Below, in pieces: positions 29,588 to 39,028 of a stretch of DNA of 64,000 bases. A model generated the notes under the pieces. That model saw only the letters and a list, made by a program, of their open reading frames with translations. It did not search any database and had not been told where the DNA came from. Position 1 is the stretch's first letter. Each line of letters opens with the position of its first letter. The DNA is from Arthrobacter sp. PAMC25564 (GTDB lineage Bacteria > Actinomycetota > Actinomycetes > Actinomycetales > Micrococcaceae), in the NCBI RefSeq assembly GCF_004798705.1, contig NZ_CP039290.1, positions 930,001 through 994,000 on the forward strand, given 5' to 3'. Position numbers and translations under genes: made by a program.

Positions 29588-31498
29588 TTAGATCTCTGCC
29601 GCTGCCCAGAATCCGGACTGGGTGGCCTCATACATCCGGCCGCCACGCGCCCGCGTGCCGACCGCGTGGATTTTTTCGTCGTCGACTTTATCCGCGAGCA
29701 CGTCGCTGGCGATGCGCTCCTGGGCCCACACCACGACCCCGCCGTCCGGGGCGGGCTGCCCCGTGATCGTCTCGACACCGGCGGCGGTCAGCAGCTGGGC
29801 GAGACGGGCGCGCTGCATGTCGTTGGTGTCCAGCCCCACGTCGTCGGACGGCGAGCTGAGCGTGACGCCGCGGCCCTGCTCCGCGAGCCAGAGCGCGGCG
29901 AACATCGCAATCTCGGTGTCGCCGTGCACGGTGACGTGCCCGCCGTCGGGAAGGTTGCCGGTGGAGAGCATGTCGACGGCGTCGATGGCGCCTTCGGGCA
30001 GCCCGTCGGTGAGCGTGCCGGTGGCCAGCAGGACGGAGTCGTGGCCATCGAGGTCGTCCTGGGTGGCTTCGACGCCGAGCCGCACATCGACACCGAGGCG
30101 CTCGAGCTCGACTCGGTAGAAGTTGATCATGTTGGTCATCTCGGTGTTCAGGAAGCTGGCCGCCGACCACGCGCGCAACTGGCCGCCGAGCTCCGGCTCC
30201 CGTTCGATGAGCGTGACATCGTGGCCGCGCTCGGCGGCGACGATGGCCGCCTCGCAGCCGGCGGGCCCTGCCCCGACGATGAGCACCCGCTTTGTGACGT
30301 CCGCCCGGCGCAGGGCTTCCTTTGCGCGCGCCTCTTGCGAGAGGGCCGGGTTGATGACGCACTGGGTGCGCTGGCCGTTGAACATCCAGCGTGAGATGCA
30401 CTCGTTGACGGCGATGCAGCGGCGCACGTGGGCGCCGTCGCCGCGGCGGGTCTTGGCCACGGCGTCGGGATCGGCGAGCTGGGCCCGGCCCAGGGCGACG
30501 AAGTCCAGCTCGCCTGCCGCGACGGCCTCGTCCATCTCGTCGAGCAGCCAGGTCAGCCGGCCGACAGCGATCACCGGCACCGACACGCGTTCCTTCACCG
30601 CCTTGGCGTAATGCACAAGGTTGCCGGGCGGGTACATGGGCAGGAGGACGTCCGCAGTGTCGTAATTTCCAGCCGAGACGTCCAGGGCATCCACATACGG
30701 CTCCAGCATCTGGCAGAACGCGAGGCCTTCCTCCAGCGGGAGTCCGCCCTCGTACGGCTCCTCCACGCTCAGGCGGTACATGACCGGGAAGTCCGGGCCA
30801 ACAATGTCCCGGACGGCTTTGACTACCTCGAGGGCGAAGCGCGCGCGGTTCTCCAGGGAACCGCCGTACTCATCGGTGCGCTTGTTGGTCTTCGGTGAGA
30901 GGAACTGCCCCAGCAGGTACCCGTGGGCACCGTGGAGCTCCACCGCGTCGAACCCGGACTGGACTGCACGCCGTGCGCCCTGCGCGTACATGTCGATCAG
31001 ACCGGGGATCTCGGCCAGTTCGATGGCACGCGGAGGCGTTCCGAATGCGCTGGTGATGCCCGCTGTCGGGGCTATCGGTGGTTCGTTCCGTTCGGTGTTG
31101 CCCTGCGAATTCTGACGGCCGGTGTGGTGTAGTTGGACGGCGATCTTGGCGCCCTCGTTGTGCACCGCCTCGGTCAGGGCTGCCAGGCCCGAACGGAACC
31201 GGTCATGGTCAATCCGGATGGGATGGCCCACGGTGCGGCCGACCATCCAGTCGACAGAAGTGTTCTCGGTGATGATCAGGCCGACGCCACCCCGGGCCCT
31301 GGCCCGAAAGTACTCGATCATGCGGTCACTGACATCGCCGAACGTGCCCGCGTACTGGGTGAAGATCGGGGATTGGACGAAGCGGTTCCGCAGGGTCATC
31401 CGGCCGATCTGGCCAGTCTGGAACAGCGCAGGGTGGGGCCGGGACATCTCGATGCCCTGCCTGGTCTGGACGGCTTCGGCGGAGGGTTGAGTAGTCAT
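29588..31498 (-). CDS. Trimethylamine dehydrogenase / OYE-like flavoprotein
   Basis: A 636-residue NADH:flavin oxidoreductase. Residues about 20-370 are the FMN old-yellow-enzyme barrel (LHGAHGYLLGQFLSPKTNKR). The next part holds a cluster-binding loop, and residues about 400-630 are an FAD/NAD domain with VLIVGAGPAGCEAAIVAAER. The loop CIAVNECISRW aligns with the 4Fe-4S site of trimethylamine dehydrogenase (Cys spacing 3, 3, 13). Here the positions are Cys361, Val364, Cys367 and Cys380, so one ligand is missing. It has a good ribosome site (gaggagatcaacg). It is followed by the VOC gene and preceded by an AraC regulator on the same strand. The substrate is not known. Confidence 0.86.
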   Translation of the reverse strand: MTTQPSAEAVQTRQGIEMSRPHPALFQTGQIGRMTLRNRFVQSPIFTQYAGTFGDVSDRMIEYFRARARGGVGLIITENTSVDWMVGRTVGHPIRIDHDRFRSGLAALTEAVHNEGAKIAVQLHHTGRQNSQGNTERNEPPIAPTAGITSAFGTPPRAIELAEIPGLIDMYAQGARRAVQSGFDAVELHGAHGYLLGQFLSPKTNKRTDEYGGSLENRARFALEVVKAVRDIVGPDFPVMYRLSVEEPYEGGLPLEEGLAFCQMLEPYVDALDVSAGNYDTADVLLPMYPPGNLVHYAKAVKERVSVPVIAVGRLTWLLDEMDEAVAAGELDFVALGRAQLADPDAVAKTRRGDGAHVRRCIAVNECISRWMFNGQRTQCVINPALSQEARAKEALRRADVTKRVLIVGAGPAGCEAAIVAAERGHDVTLIEREPELGGQLRAWSAASFLNTEMTNMINFYRVELERLGVDVRLGVEATQDDLDGHDSVLLATGTLTDGLPEGAIDAVDMLSTGNLPDGGHVTVHGDTEIAMFAALWLAEQGRGVTLSSPSDDVGLDTNDMQRARLAQLLTAAGVETITGQPAPDGGVVVWAQERIASDVLADKVDDEKIHAVGTRARGGRMYEATQSGFWAAAEI

Positions 31499-31570
31499 CG
31501 TTGATCTCCTCGTGTTGTGACGGTCATCTCATCAACAATGGAGGCTCGACAGTTCCCGCGCATGCCCTCG

Positions 31571-31599
31571 GGTGCAGAATAGTTGGCCTGCGGTGCAGA
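31571..31599 (-). promoter_or_regulatory. Direct repeat, putative AraC-type operator
   Basis: GGTGCAGA occurs at 31571-31578 and again at 31592-31599, a 21-bp step (two helical turns), in the 105-base gap between the AraC gene and the flavoenzyme gene. AraC-family activators usually bind direct repeats at this spacing just upstream of the -35 region. The distance to the flavoenzyme ATG (about 73 bases) fits. Confidence 0.55.
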
Positions 31600-31603
31600 G
31601 TTC

Positions 31604-32503
31604 TCAGGACGGCAGGCGCAGCCGTGTATCCCTCGGTGCGAGCCCGTAGGCGGACCGGTATGCCCGGCTGAACGATGAGGGGCTGGCGAAGCCGCAACGA
31701 AGCGCGACATCGGTGATCGCCATGTCCGACTGCGTCGTCAGCAGACGCTGTGCTACCTCAAGTCGCCGGCGCGACAGGTACTGCCCGCACGTCTCGCCAG
31801 CACCCTGGAACAGCAGGTGCAGATACCTGATTGACACCGCATTCGCACGGGCGATGTCCCCGACGCTCAGTGCGTTGTCGTTCAGGTTGGAGTCGATGAA
31901 GGCGCGCACCTCCATCAGCCGGATCGACTTCGTGTCGAGGACAAAATTCGACGACGCCCCGATCGCGGACGTCAGCAGATCGACGGCCACACGCCCGGCT
32001 GTGGAAGCCGCGCCGTCGTCCAGGTAATCGGCGCCTATCGACGTTTCAAGCCAGGAGTACAACAGGCGAAGACTGGGGGAGGAAGGCAACGGTATCCCAA
32101 CGATTGACTCGAAGCGGGGCAAGGCCTCCCTGGCGAGCTCCCGCGGCAGGAAGAAAGTGATCTTGTCCAGATGACCGGTGCTGTAGCATTCAGCCGGCCG
32201 GAGCCCGTCCCAGAGCACGGCCGTTCCTCCGCCCACAAGGGCCTTCCTGTCGTGCTGGGAGAAGACCTCGGTGCCCTGCCGCACGAGCAATACGGCCAGA
32301 TACTCGCCGTCGGTCCGACGGAGTTCGGTGGAACCGCGCCGCCCGACCATCCCACCCAGCGTGCAGCCGACTGCCCAGAACTCTCCGAGCGTCCGGGTCT
32401 CGTGGCGGAGCTCGGCCTCGCGCCTGACGTCCAGACTCCACGGCAGATGGCTGGTCGCGAAATCCACAACCATCTCGTTGCTGACAACGTCTTCCGACGC
32501 CAT
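31604..32503 (-). CDS. AraC family transcriptional regulator
   Basis: A 299-residue protein with an N-terminal AraC-binding-like cupin region (LGEFWAVGCTLGGMVGR, then a LLVRQGTEVFSQHDRKALV strand set). The C-terminal double HTH starts near residue 195: ALSVGDIARANAVSIRYLHL, then the second HTH MAITDVALRCGFASPSSFSR. ATG at 32503 was chosen because an excellent ggagg lies 6 bases upstream. The GTG start 52 codons earlier adds a region without visible domain structure. It is upstream of and codirectional with the flavoenzyme-VOC operon, so it is the likely activator of that operon. Confidence 0.88.
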   Translation of the reverse strand: MASEDVVSNEMVVDFATSHLPWSLDVRREAELRHETRTLGEFWAVGCTLGGMVGRRGSTELRRTDGEYLAVLLVRQGTEVFSQHDRKALVGGGTAVLWDGLRPAECYSTGHLDKITFFLPRELAREALPRFESIVGIPLPSSPSLRLLYSWLETSIGADYLDDGAASTAGRVAVDLLTSAIGASSNFVLDTKSIRLMEVRAFIDSNLNDNALSVGDIARANAVSIRYLHLLFQGAGETCGQYLSRRRLEVAQRLLTTQSDMAITDVALRCGFASPSSFSRAYRSAYGLAPRDTRLRLPS

Positions 32504-32715
32504 ATGAGGCCTCCGTCCATCGAGAACTGGAACATCCCTCCGCCTTCGGCTCCCCAGCAACGTTGCTGCGGTCCGATCGCACAGGCTTACAAATTCTAGC
32601 CCGATACCCGATATAGGGAATATAGGTGCGAGGGGCGGCACCCGCTCTTCGGTGGACACCGGGGCCGCGAAAGGTAGTGAAGCGCCTCGAACGGGTCCAT
32701 CGCGCGACCGTGACC

Positions 32716-33903
32716 TCAGGGGTGCAGGACCGCCGGCCGTTTCACGGGACGCCGCAGCATCTTCACGAGCGGTTCCACAAAGCGTGCCGCCAGCGGACCC
32801 ATGATGGCCATGATCAGCACGTACGCGGTGGCCAGCGCCGCCAGGTCCTGGGGCACCACGCCGGAGGCGACGGCAAGGCCTGCGATGACGATCGAGAACT
32901 CGCCGCGGGCGATCAGTGCCGCGCCGGCCCGGAACCGGCCCGGCACACCGATCCCCGCACGCTTCGCCGCCCAGATTCCCGTGATCATCTTGGTGGCCGC
33001 CGTCAGGACCGCCAGCAGCAGGGCCCAGCCGAGGACCGGCGGTATGGTCGAGGGATTGGTGTTCAGCCCGAAGACCACAAAGAAGATCGCCGCGAAGAGA
33101 TCCCGCAGCGGTTCGAGGATGCGCGTGGCATTGTGCGCCGTCGCGCCGGAAATGGCGATGCCGAGCATAAAGGCGCCCACGGCCGCCGAAACCTGCATGG
33201 CGGCAGCCAGCCCGGCCACGAGCAGCGCCGCGCCCAGCAGGTTGAGCAGGAACACCTCGGAGTTTTCGCTGTGCACCGCTTTGGAGACATGGTGGCCGTG
33301 GCGCAGGGCCACCACGAGGACGAAGCTGACGACGGCGAGGGAAATCCCTACCGTCTGCAGGCCCATCACGAAGCTGACTCCGGCCAGGGTGGCTGTCAGG
33401 ATCGGCAGGTAGACGGCCATTGCCAGGTCCTCGAAGACCAGGATCGACAGGATCGTGGGTGTTTCACGGTTGCCGATCCGGCCGAGGTCGGTAATGACCT
33501 TGGCCGCGATGCCGGAGGACGAAATGTAGGTGACGCCGCCCATCACCATGGCTCCCACGAGCCCCCAGCCCAGTATCACTGCCAGCCCGGCGCCGGGGAG
33601 GAAGTTCAGGACCAGGTCAAGGACGCCGGCCTGCCAGGAGCGCCGCAGGCCCGTCACGAGCTCGGCCGCCGTATATTCCAAGCCGAGCATAAGCAGCAGG
33701 AGGATCACGCCGATCTCGCTGGAGAGATGTGCAAACTCGTGCATGCCTTCGAGTTTGACCAGGCCTCCCGCCCCGAAAAACAAGCCGCCGACAAGGTACA
33801 GCGGGATGGGGGACATTCCGATCCGCCCGGCCAATCTCGCCAGCAGGCCGAGGCAGAACACGACGGCCCCCAGTTCGATCAGGGTCAGTGCCAGCGGATC
33901 CAT
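32716..33903 (-). CDS. khtU: CPA2 cation/proton antiporter, KhtU-like
   Basis: A 395-residue membrane antiporter of the monovalent cation:proton antiporter-2 family with about 12 segments. It starts MDPLALTLIELGAVVFCLGL and includes the family core YISSSGIAAKVITDLG and NRETPTILSILVFEDLAMAV with the transport Asp. It lacks the cytosolic Rossmann TrkA-N domain of KefB/KefC. The separate TrkA-C protein gene 5 bases upstream supplies the regulatory part, which is the KhtT-KhtU arrangement of K+/H+ efflux. It probably protects against high potassium, alkaline pH or electrophiles. The name is by analogy with Bacillus. Confidence 0.87.
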   Translation of the reverse strand: MDPLALTLIELGAVVFCLGLLARLAGRIGMSPIPLYLVGGLFFGAGGLVKLEGMHEFAHLSSEIGVILLLLMLGLEYTAAELVTGLRRSWQAGVLDLVLNFLPGAGLAVILGWGLVGAMVMGGVTYISSSGIAAKVITDLGRIGNRETPTILSILVFEDLAMAVYLPILTATLAGVSFVMGLQTVGISLAVVSFVLVVALRHGHHVSKAVHSENSEVFLLNLLGAALLVAGLAAAMQVSAAVGAFMLGIAISGATAHNATRILEPLRDLFAAIFFVVFGLNTNPSTIPPVLGWALLLAVLTAATKMITGIWAAKRAGIGVPGRFRAGAALIARGEFSIVIAGLAVASGVVPQDLAALATAYVLIMAIMGPLAARFVEPLVKMLRRPVKRPAVLHP

Positions 33904-33908
33904 CCCGT

Positions 33909-34391
33909 TCAGCCGTTGCGCAGGATGCGCGCTGCCGTGTCCAGGCCTTCTTGCGTTCCTACGGCGACGAGGAGATCACCGGGGTGGAGGACGACGTCGG
34001 GCCCGGGGGAGGGCAGCACCTCGCCTTCGCGCATGATGGCCACGATGGAGACGCCGCTGCGGGTGCGGATGCAGGCGTCTCCCATGGGCCTGTCATGGAA
34101 CGGGGATTCCGCGCCGATGGAGAACTGGCGGGTGACGATTCCCGGGACTTCCCGGTGTGCTTCGGAGAGTTGCATGGCCAGGCGCTGGCCGCCCAGCAGG
34201 TTGCCGAGGGCGGCGGCCTCATCAGCGGTCAGCGGGATGGACGCCTGGCAGGTGTCCGGATCGTCCCAGGTCGAGACGATCAGTTCAGTCTGGCCTTCAC
34301 GGTACTCGACGACGCCGATCCGGCGCCCCGAAGCGGTCATGAAGTCCTTGCGCCGGCCAAGGCCGGGGAGGTCTGTCTCATCCACGTTCAT
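33909..34391 (-). CDS. khtT: TrkA-C domain regulatory protein, KhtT-like
   Basis: A 160-residue soluble protein. The N-terminal half (GRRIGVVEYREGQTELIVST) matches the KhtT N-domain. The C-terminal half (FSIGAESPFHDRPMGDACIR to VVLHPGDLLVAVGTQEGLDT) is an RCK/TrkA-C ligand-binding domain. In the related Bacillus system this domain binds c-di-AMP and gates the antiporter. It is immediately upstream of khtU, with a 5-base gap, on the same strand. Confidence 0.87.
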   Translation of the reverse strand: MNVDETDLPGLGRRKDFMTASGRRIGVVEYREGQTELIVSTWDDPDTCQASIPLTADEAAALGNLLGGQRLAMQLSEAHREVPGIVTRQFSIGAESPFHDRPMGDACIRTRSGVSIVAIMREGEVLPSPGPDVVLHPGDLLVAVGTQEGLDTAARILRNG

Positions 34392-34430
34392 GGTTCCAGC
34401 CTAGTGCGCGGACCGGCGTTTCGTCCGGCC

Positions 34431-35834
34431 TCAGGCGTCCGGGACGACGGCGATGTCCGCCTTGCCTGGCGGCTTGACCGGCAGCAATAACAGCAGCCCG
34501 GCCAGCAGCACCACCATGATGCCGAGGATGCCCCAGCGCTGGGCCTCGCCGGCAGCCACGAGCGGGGATGCGATGGCGATGCACAGGGTGAACAGCGCCG
34601 GGGCGAGGAAGCTGACGGCCCGGCCCGTGGTGGCGTAGAGGCCGAAGAGCTCCCCGGATTCGCCGTGCGGGGCGAGCCGTGCGAGGTAGGCGCGCGAGGA
34701 CGACTGTGCCGGCCCCACGAAGAGGCACAGGAACAGCCCGAACACCCAGAAGGTCGTGGCGCCGGCCCAGTCCCGGCCCAGGATGACATAGTTGCCGCTG
34801 CCGAGGACCAGGATGGCGGTGCCCGCGGTCAGGAGCCCGATCAGGGAACCGATGATGACAGCCTTCGGCCCGATCCGGTCGTCCAGGAAGCCGCCGGCAA
34901 TAGCCCCGGCCGCTGCCACAATGTTGCCGAAGATGGCGAAGAAGATGACGTCCTTCAGTTCAAAGCCGAAGGTGCCGGCGGCGATGATCCCGCCGAAGGT
35001 GAACACCGCGGCCAGCCCGTCCCGGAAGATGGCGCTCGCGAGCAGGAAGAAGATGGTGTGCGGGCTCGTCCGGTAGATCGCCTTGATGCGGCGGATCAGC
35101 AGGCCGTAGGACGCCACGAAGCCCAGGCCCGCGCCCTTCGTGGCCCTGGGGACTTCCGGCACGGCGAACAGGACCGGCAGGGCGAAGACGAAGAACCAGA
35201 GGGCGGAGAACACGGCCACGAGCCGGATGTTGAGGCTGTCCCGGGTGGATGCGCCGAACCAGTCGAAGCTGGGCTGGACGAACAGTTGAAGCACGATCAG
35301 CAGTGCCACGATGCCGCCGAGATAGCCCATGCCCCAGCCGAATCCGCTGACTTTGCCGATGTTCCCGGTGGTGGAGATCTGTGCCAGCATGGCGTTGTAG
35401 TTCACGCCGGCGAATTCGAAGAACACATTGCCCAGGGCAATAAGCGTCACGCCGAGGAGCAGGAATTCCGGCCGCGGGAAGACAAAAAAGCACAGGCCGG
35501 TCAGGATCGCGACGGCGGCGGTGTTGACGCCCAGCCACAGCTTGCGCCGGCCGCCGGTGTCCGAGCGCTGGCCCGTGACCGGCGCCAGCAGCGCGATGGC
35601 CGCGCCGCCGATCGCCAGCGCGACGCCCAAGACCGCCGAGGCCTGGTCCTCGCCGCCGAAGGCCCTGGAAGTCAGGTACACGGTGAAGACAAAGGTGGTC
35701 ATGACGGCGTTGAAGGCCGCGGAACCCCAGTCCCAGGCGGCCCAGGCAAGGATCCGTCCCTTGTGGGAGACGCCGCTCCCGGATTCCAGTTCAGGGGACG
35801 GGCGGATGGCCCCGGGAGCCGCAGCGGAGTTCAT
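34431..35834 (-). CDS. MFS transporter, UMF1 (Atg22-like) type
   Basis: A 467-residue membrane protein with about 12 segments. The start region ILAWAAWDWGSAAFNAVMTT is the UMF1 family's characteristic WAxWDWGxxAFN pattern, and VTGQRSDTGGRRKLWLG is the MFS loop 2-3 motif. In fungi Atg22 exports amino acids from vacuoles; bacterial substrates are not established. ATG at 35834 replaces a longer frame whose extra 39 residues precede the first conserved segment. It is divergent from the Mrp operon, with 185 bases between the starts. Confidence 0.87.
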   Translation of the reverse strand: MNSAAAPGAIRPSPELESGSGVSHKGRILAWAAWDWGSAAFNAVMTTFVFTVYLTSRAFGGEDQASAVLGVALAIGGAAIALLAPVTGQRSDTGGRRKLWLGVNTAAVAILTGLCFFVFPRPEFLLLGVTLIALGNVFFEFAGVNYNAMLAQISTTGNIGKVSGFGWGMGYLGGIVALLIVLQLFVQPSFDWFGASTRDSLNIRLVAVFSALWFFVFALPVLFAVPEVPRATKGAGLGFVASYGLLIRRIKAIYRTSPHTIFFLLASAIFRDGLAAVFTFGGIIAAGTFGFELKDVIFFAIFGNIVAAAGAIAGGFLDDRIGPKAVIIGSLIGLLTAGTAILVLGSGNYVILGRDWAGATTFWVFGLFLCLFVGPAQSSSRAYLARLAPHGESGELFGLYATTGRAVSFLAPALFTLCIAIASPLVAAGEAQRWGILGIMVVLLAGLLLLLPVKPPGKADIAVVPDA

Positions 35835-36019
35835 AGCCGCAATGGTAGCCGTCCACTGCGGACGCCGGATGAACGGCAACGCCGCCAGCACGAGCCGCCG
35901 TGCGGAGCCGTTAGGAAAAGAATTTGTGCACGCTTGGTAAACTGTCCGCACCGAACCTAACGAATAACCGCCAGCCCCAACTTTTTGCCAATCGAATTCC
36001 AGACGTTGCGGAGATACCA

Positions 36020-39000
36020 GTGATCACAGTCCTTGCCGCGCACTTTGCGGTGGCTGCTGTGGCGCCGTTCCTCTTCCGGAAGTTCGGCAGGAATGCGTTC
36101 TACGCGCTCGCGGTGGTTCCGGGCGGCTCCTTCCTTTGGCTGCTCCTGCAACAGGGGCCGGTCTATTCGGACGCCGGATACACGTCCGAGGTGCTGCCGT
36201 GGATTCCCGACCTCAAGCTCGAGCTCGCCTTCCGGATGGACGCCCTGGCCTGGGTCATGTCGCTGCTGGTCCTGGGCGTGGGCGCGCTGGTGCTCGTCTA
36301 CTGCGCCCGGTACTTCAAGGACAAGGACGACTACCTGGGCGGTTTCGGCGCCCAATTGCTGGCCTTCGCCGGGGTGATGTTCGGCCTGGTCACGGCCGAT
36401 GACCTGCTTCTGATGTTCATCTTCTGGGAACTGACCACCCTGCTGTCCTACCTGCTGATCGGCTACGCACGCACCCGGCTGGCTGCCCGCCGCTCCGCGC
36501 TCCAGGCGCTTATGGTGACCACCGCCGGCGGCCTGGCCATGCTGGTGGGCCTGATCATGCTGGGATCCGCCGCCGGGACCTACCGGATCTCGACCATCCT
36601 TACGCTGGCACCCCAGCTGGCCACGGGGCCGGCATCGGGAGCCGTGGACGCCGCCGTCGTCCTTGTCCTGATCGGTGCGATCTCCAAATCCGCCCTGGTT
36701 CCGTTCCATTTCTGGCTGCCCGGTGCCATGGCGGCGCCCACGCCCGTGAGCGCCTACCTGCACGCCGCCGCCATGGTGAAGGCCGGCATTTACCTGGTGG
36801 CGCGGCTCGCCCCGGGGTTCGCGGAAACCCCGTACTGGCTGCCGGTGGTGCTGGGACTGGGCCTGGCCACGATGCTGGTGGGCGGGTACCGGGCGCTGCG
36901 CCAGACGGATATCAAACTCATCCTGGCTTACGGCACCGTGAGCCAGCTGGGCTTCCTGACCATGGTGGTGGGACTCGGCACCCCGGATGCGGCGCTCGCC
37001 GGCCTGGCCCTGCTCCTGGCGCATGGTCTCTTCAAGGCCGCCCTCTTCCTGGTAGTGGGCATCATCGACCACCAGGCCGGAACCCGCGACATCCGCCAGC
37101 TCTCCGGCGTCTACGGCTCCGCCCGGGCGCTGGCGGTGGTGGCCGGGATCGGTGCGGCGTCGATGGCTGGCGTTCCGCCGCTGGCCGGCTTTGTCGCCAA
37201 GGAATCCGTGTTCGAGGCATTCGTCCACTACGGCGCCGGCTCGCCGGCAGGCTTGATGATCCTCGCCGGGCTGGTCCTGGGCTCCATCCTGACCTTCGCC
37301 TACAGCGCCCGTTTTATGTGGGGCGCCTTCGCGCTGAAACCCGGCGTCGAAAAAACCCTGTTCCAGCCGATCAAACCGGCGTTCCTCGCCGCCCCGGCCA
37401 TCCTGAGCGTCCTGACGGTTCTCTACGGGCTGTGGCCGGCCGCCGTCGACGGCTGGATCCAGCCGTACGCGGCGCTCTTTGCCGACGGCGCAGCCCACGA
37501 CGGCGGATCCGCGTCCGGTGCGGCCGGTCAGCTCTCGCTGTGGCACGGCTTCACCCCGGCGCTGGGGCTGACCGTCCTCACCTTCGCGCTCGGCGTGGCC
37601 ATGTTCTACGGACGTGACGCTATTTCCCGGCTGCAGGGCGTGGTCCCGGGCTGGATCGACGGTGACCGCGTGTACCAGTGGACCATCGGCGCCCTCGACG
37701 ACGCGGCGGTCTGGGTGACCGGCCGGACGCAGCGCGGTTCGCTGTTCTTCTATCTCTCCGTCATCCTCACCGTGGCCTTCGTGCTGCCGCTCACGGCGCT
37801 GGTCCTCGCCAACAAGCCGCTGCCCGGCGGCCTGTACTTCATCGACCCCAACTCCCCCCTGCAGCTCGTGGCAGGCGCCGGGATCGTCATCTCCGCGCTC
37901 GCCGCCGTACGCGCCAACAAGCGCTTCCTGGCGGTGCTGATGGTCTCCGTCACCGGCTACGGCATTGCCCTGATGTTCGCCCTGCAGGGCGCGCCGGACC
38001 TCGCGCTGACCCAGATGCTGGTCGAGACCATCATCCTGGTGGCCTTTGTCCTGGCCATGCGAAGCCTCCCCGCCGAGCTGCGGGACCGCACCGGGGGAAA
38101 ATACCGGGTCATCAGGGTCATCATCGGCGCGGCCTTCGGGATCACTATGGTCTTCGTGGCGATCTACGCCCTCGGGGCCCGGGTGGCGGTGCCGGTGTCG
38201 CTTGAGTTCCCGAGGCTGGCCTACGAGGGCGGCGGGGGGCTGAACATCGTCAACGTCACCCTGGTGGATATCCGCGCCTGGGACACCTTCGGCGAGATCT
38301 CCGTGCTGGCCCTGGCGGCCACCGGCGTTGCCAGCCTCATCTTCGTCCGCGGCCGCGGCGACCGCATCCGGGCATCCTCGACCGTGCCCGAAGGAACCGT
38401 AGGCCGGCGGAACCACGTCCGGGGAAACACCCGCGACGACGCCGCGCTGGCCATGAGCCGCCGGTTCGCCGCCGCCAGCCGCGACGCCTGGCTTGTGGCC
38501 GGGCGGACCCTGGCGCCGGAACGCCGCTCGATCATCTTCGAAGTCGTCACCCGGCTCATCTTCCACTCCATCATCGTCTTCTCCCTCTACCTGCTCCTGG
38601 CCGGGCACAACCTGCCCGGCGGAGGTTTTGCCGGCGGTCTTACCGCGGGACTCGCCCTGACCATCCGGTACCTCGCCGGCGGCCGCTTCGAGCTGCGGGA
38701 AGCCACCCCGGTCAGGGCCGGAACCATGCTGGGGATCGGCCTCGCCACGGCGGCGGCCTCCGGGGTGATGCCGCTGCTGCTGGGCGGCCAGGTGTTCCAA
38801 AGCGCCATCGTCGAGCTGTGGCTGCCCGTCTTCGGTGACATCAAGTTCGTCACCTCGACCCTCTTCGACATCGGGGTGTACTTCGTCGTCGTCGGCCTGG
38901 TCATCGATGTGCTGCGCAGCCTGGGGGCGGAGATCGACGAGCACTTCGAGGAACATCCGGCGGAGCCGCAGGAAGACCAGGAAGCCGGCGGAATTCCGGC

Positions 39001-39028
39001 CGAAGCCACGGCCAGGGGGAAAGCATGA
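36020..39028 (+). CDS. mrpA: Mrp Na+/H+ antiporter subunit A fused to subunit B
   Basis: A 1002-residue membrane protein. Residues about 100-480 are the proton-translocating MrpA/NuoL-like domain (GAISKSALVPFHFWLPGAMA, then TPVSAYLHAAAMVKAGIYL). A MrpB-like domain is fused at about residues 840-980 (FHSIIVFSLYLLLAGHNLPG). GTG at 36020 has ggag 7 bases upstream and begins the first transmembrane segment; the longer frame is rejected. It is the first gene of a six-gene operon with overlapping stop/start codons. The complex exports Na+ in exchange for protons at the cell membrane, for salt and alkaline pH resistance. Confidence 0.95.
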   Translation: MITVLAAHFAVAAVAPFLFRKFGRNAFYALAVVPGGSFLWLLLQQGPVYSDAGYTSEVLPWIPDLKLELAFRMDALAWVMSLLVLGVGALVLVYCARYFKDKDDYLGGFGAQLLAFAGVMFGLVTADDLLLMFIFWELTTLLSYLLIGYARTRLAARRSALQALMVTTAGGLAMLVGLIMLGSAAGTYRISTILTLAPQLATGPASGAVDAAVVLVLIGAISKSALVPFHFWLPGAMAAPTPVSAYLHAAAMVKAGIYLVARLAPGFAETPYWLPVVLGLGLATMLVGGYRALRQTDIKLILAYGTVSQLGFLTMVVGLGTPDAALAGLALLLAHGLFKAALFLVVGIIDHQAGTRDIRQLSGVYGSARALAVVAGIGAASMAGVPPLAGFVAKESVFEAFVHYGAGSPAGLMILAGLVLGSILTFAYSARFMWGAFALKPGVEKTLFQPIKPAFLAAPAILSVLTVLYGLWPAAVDGWIQPYAALFADGAAHDGGSASGAAGQLSLWHGFTPALGLTVLTFALGVAMFYGRDAISRLQGVVPGWIDGDRVYQWTIGALDDAAVWVTGRTQRGSLFFYLSVILTVAFVLPLTALVLANKPLPGGLYFIDPNSPLQLVAGAGIVISALAAVRANKRFLAVLMVSVTGYGIALMFALQGAPDLALTQMLVETIILVAFVLAMRSLPAELRDRTGGKYRVIRVIIGAAFGITMVFVAIYALGARVAVPVSLEFPRLAYEGGGGLNIVNVTLVDIRAWDTFGEISVLALAATGVASLIFVRGRGDRIRASSTVPEGTVGRRNHVRGNTRDDAALAMSRRFAAASRDAWLVAGRTLAPERRSIIFEVVTRLIFHSIIVFSLYLLLAGHNLPGGGFAGGLTAGLALTIRYLAGGRFELREATPVRAGTMLGIGLATAAASGVMPLLLGGQVFQSAIVELWLPVFGDIKFVTSTLFDIGVYFVVVGLVIDVLRSLGAEIDEHFEEHPAEPQEDQEAGGIPAEATARGKA

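Noticed and set aside
35957-38956. A 999-codon minus-strand open frame opposite mrpA
   Set aside because: It is rich in His, Gln, Asp and Gly, the usual antisense shadow of a GC-rich gene, and mrpA on the plus strand is unmistakable.
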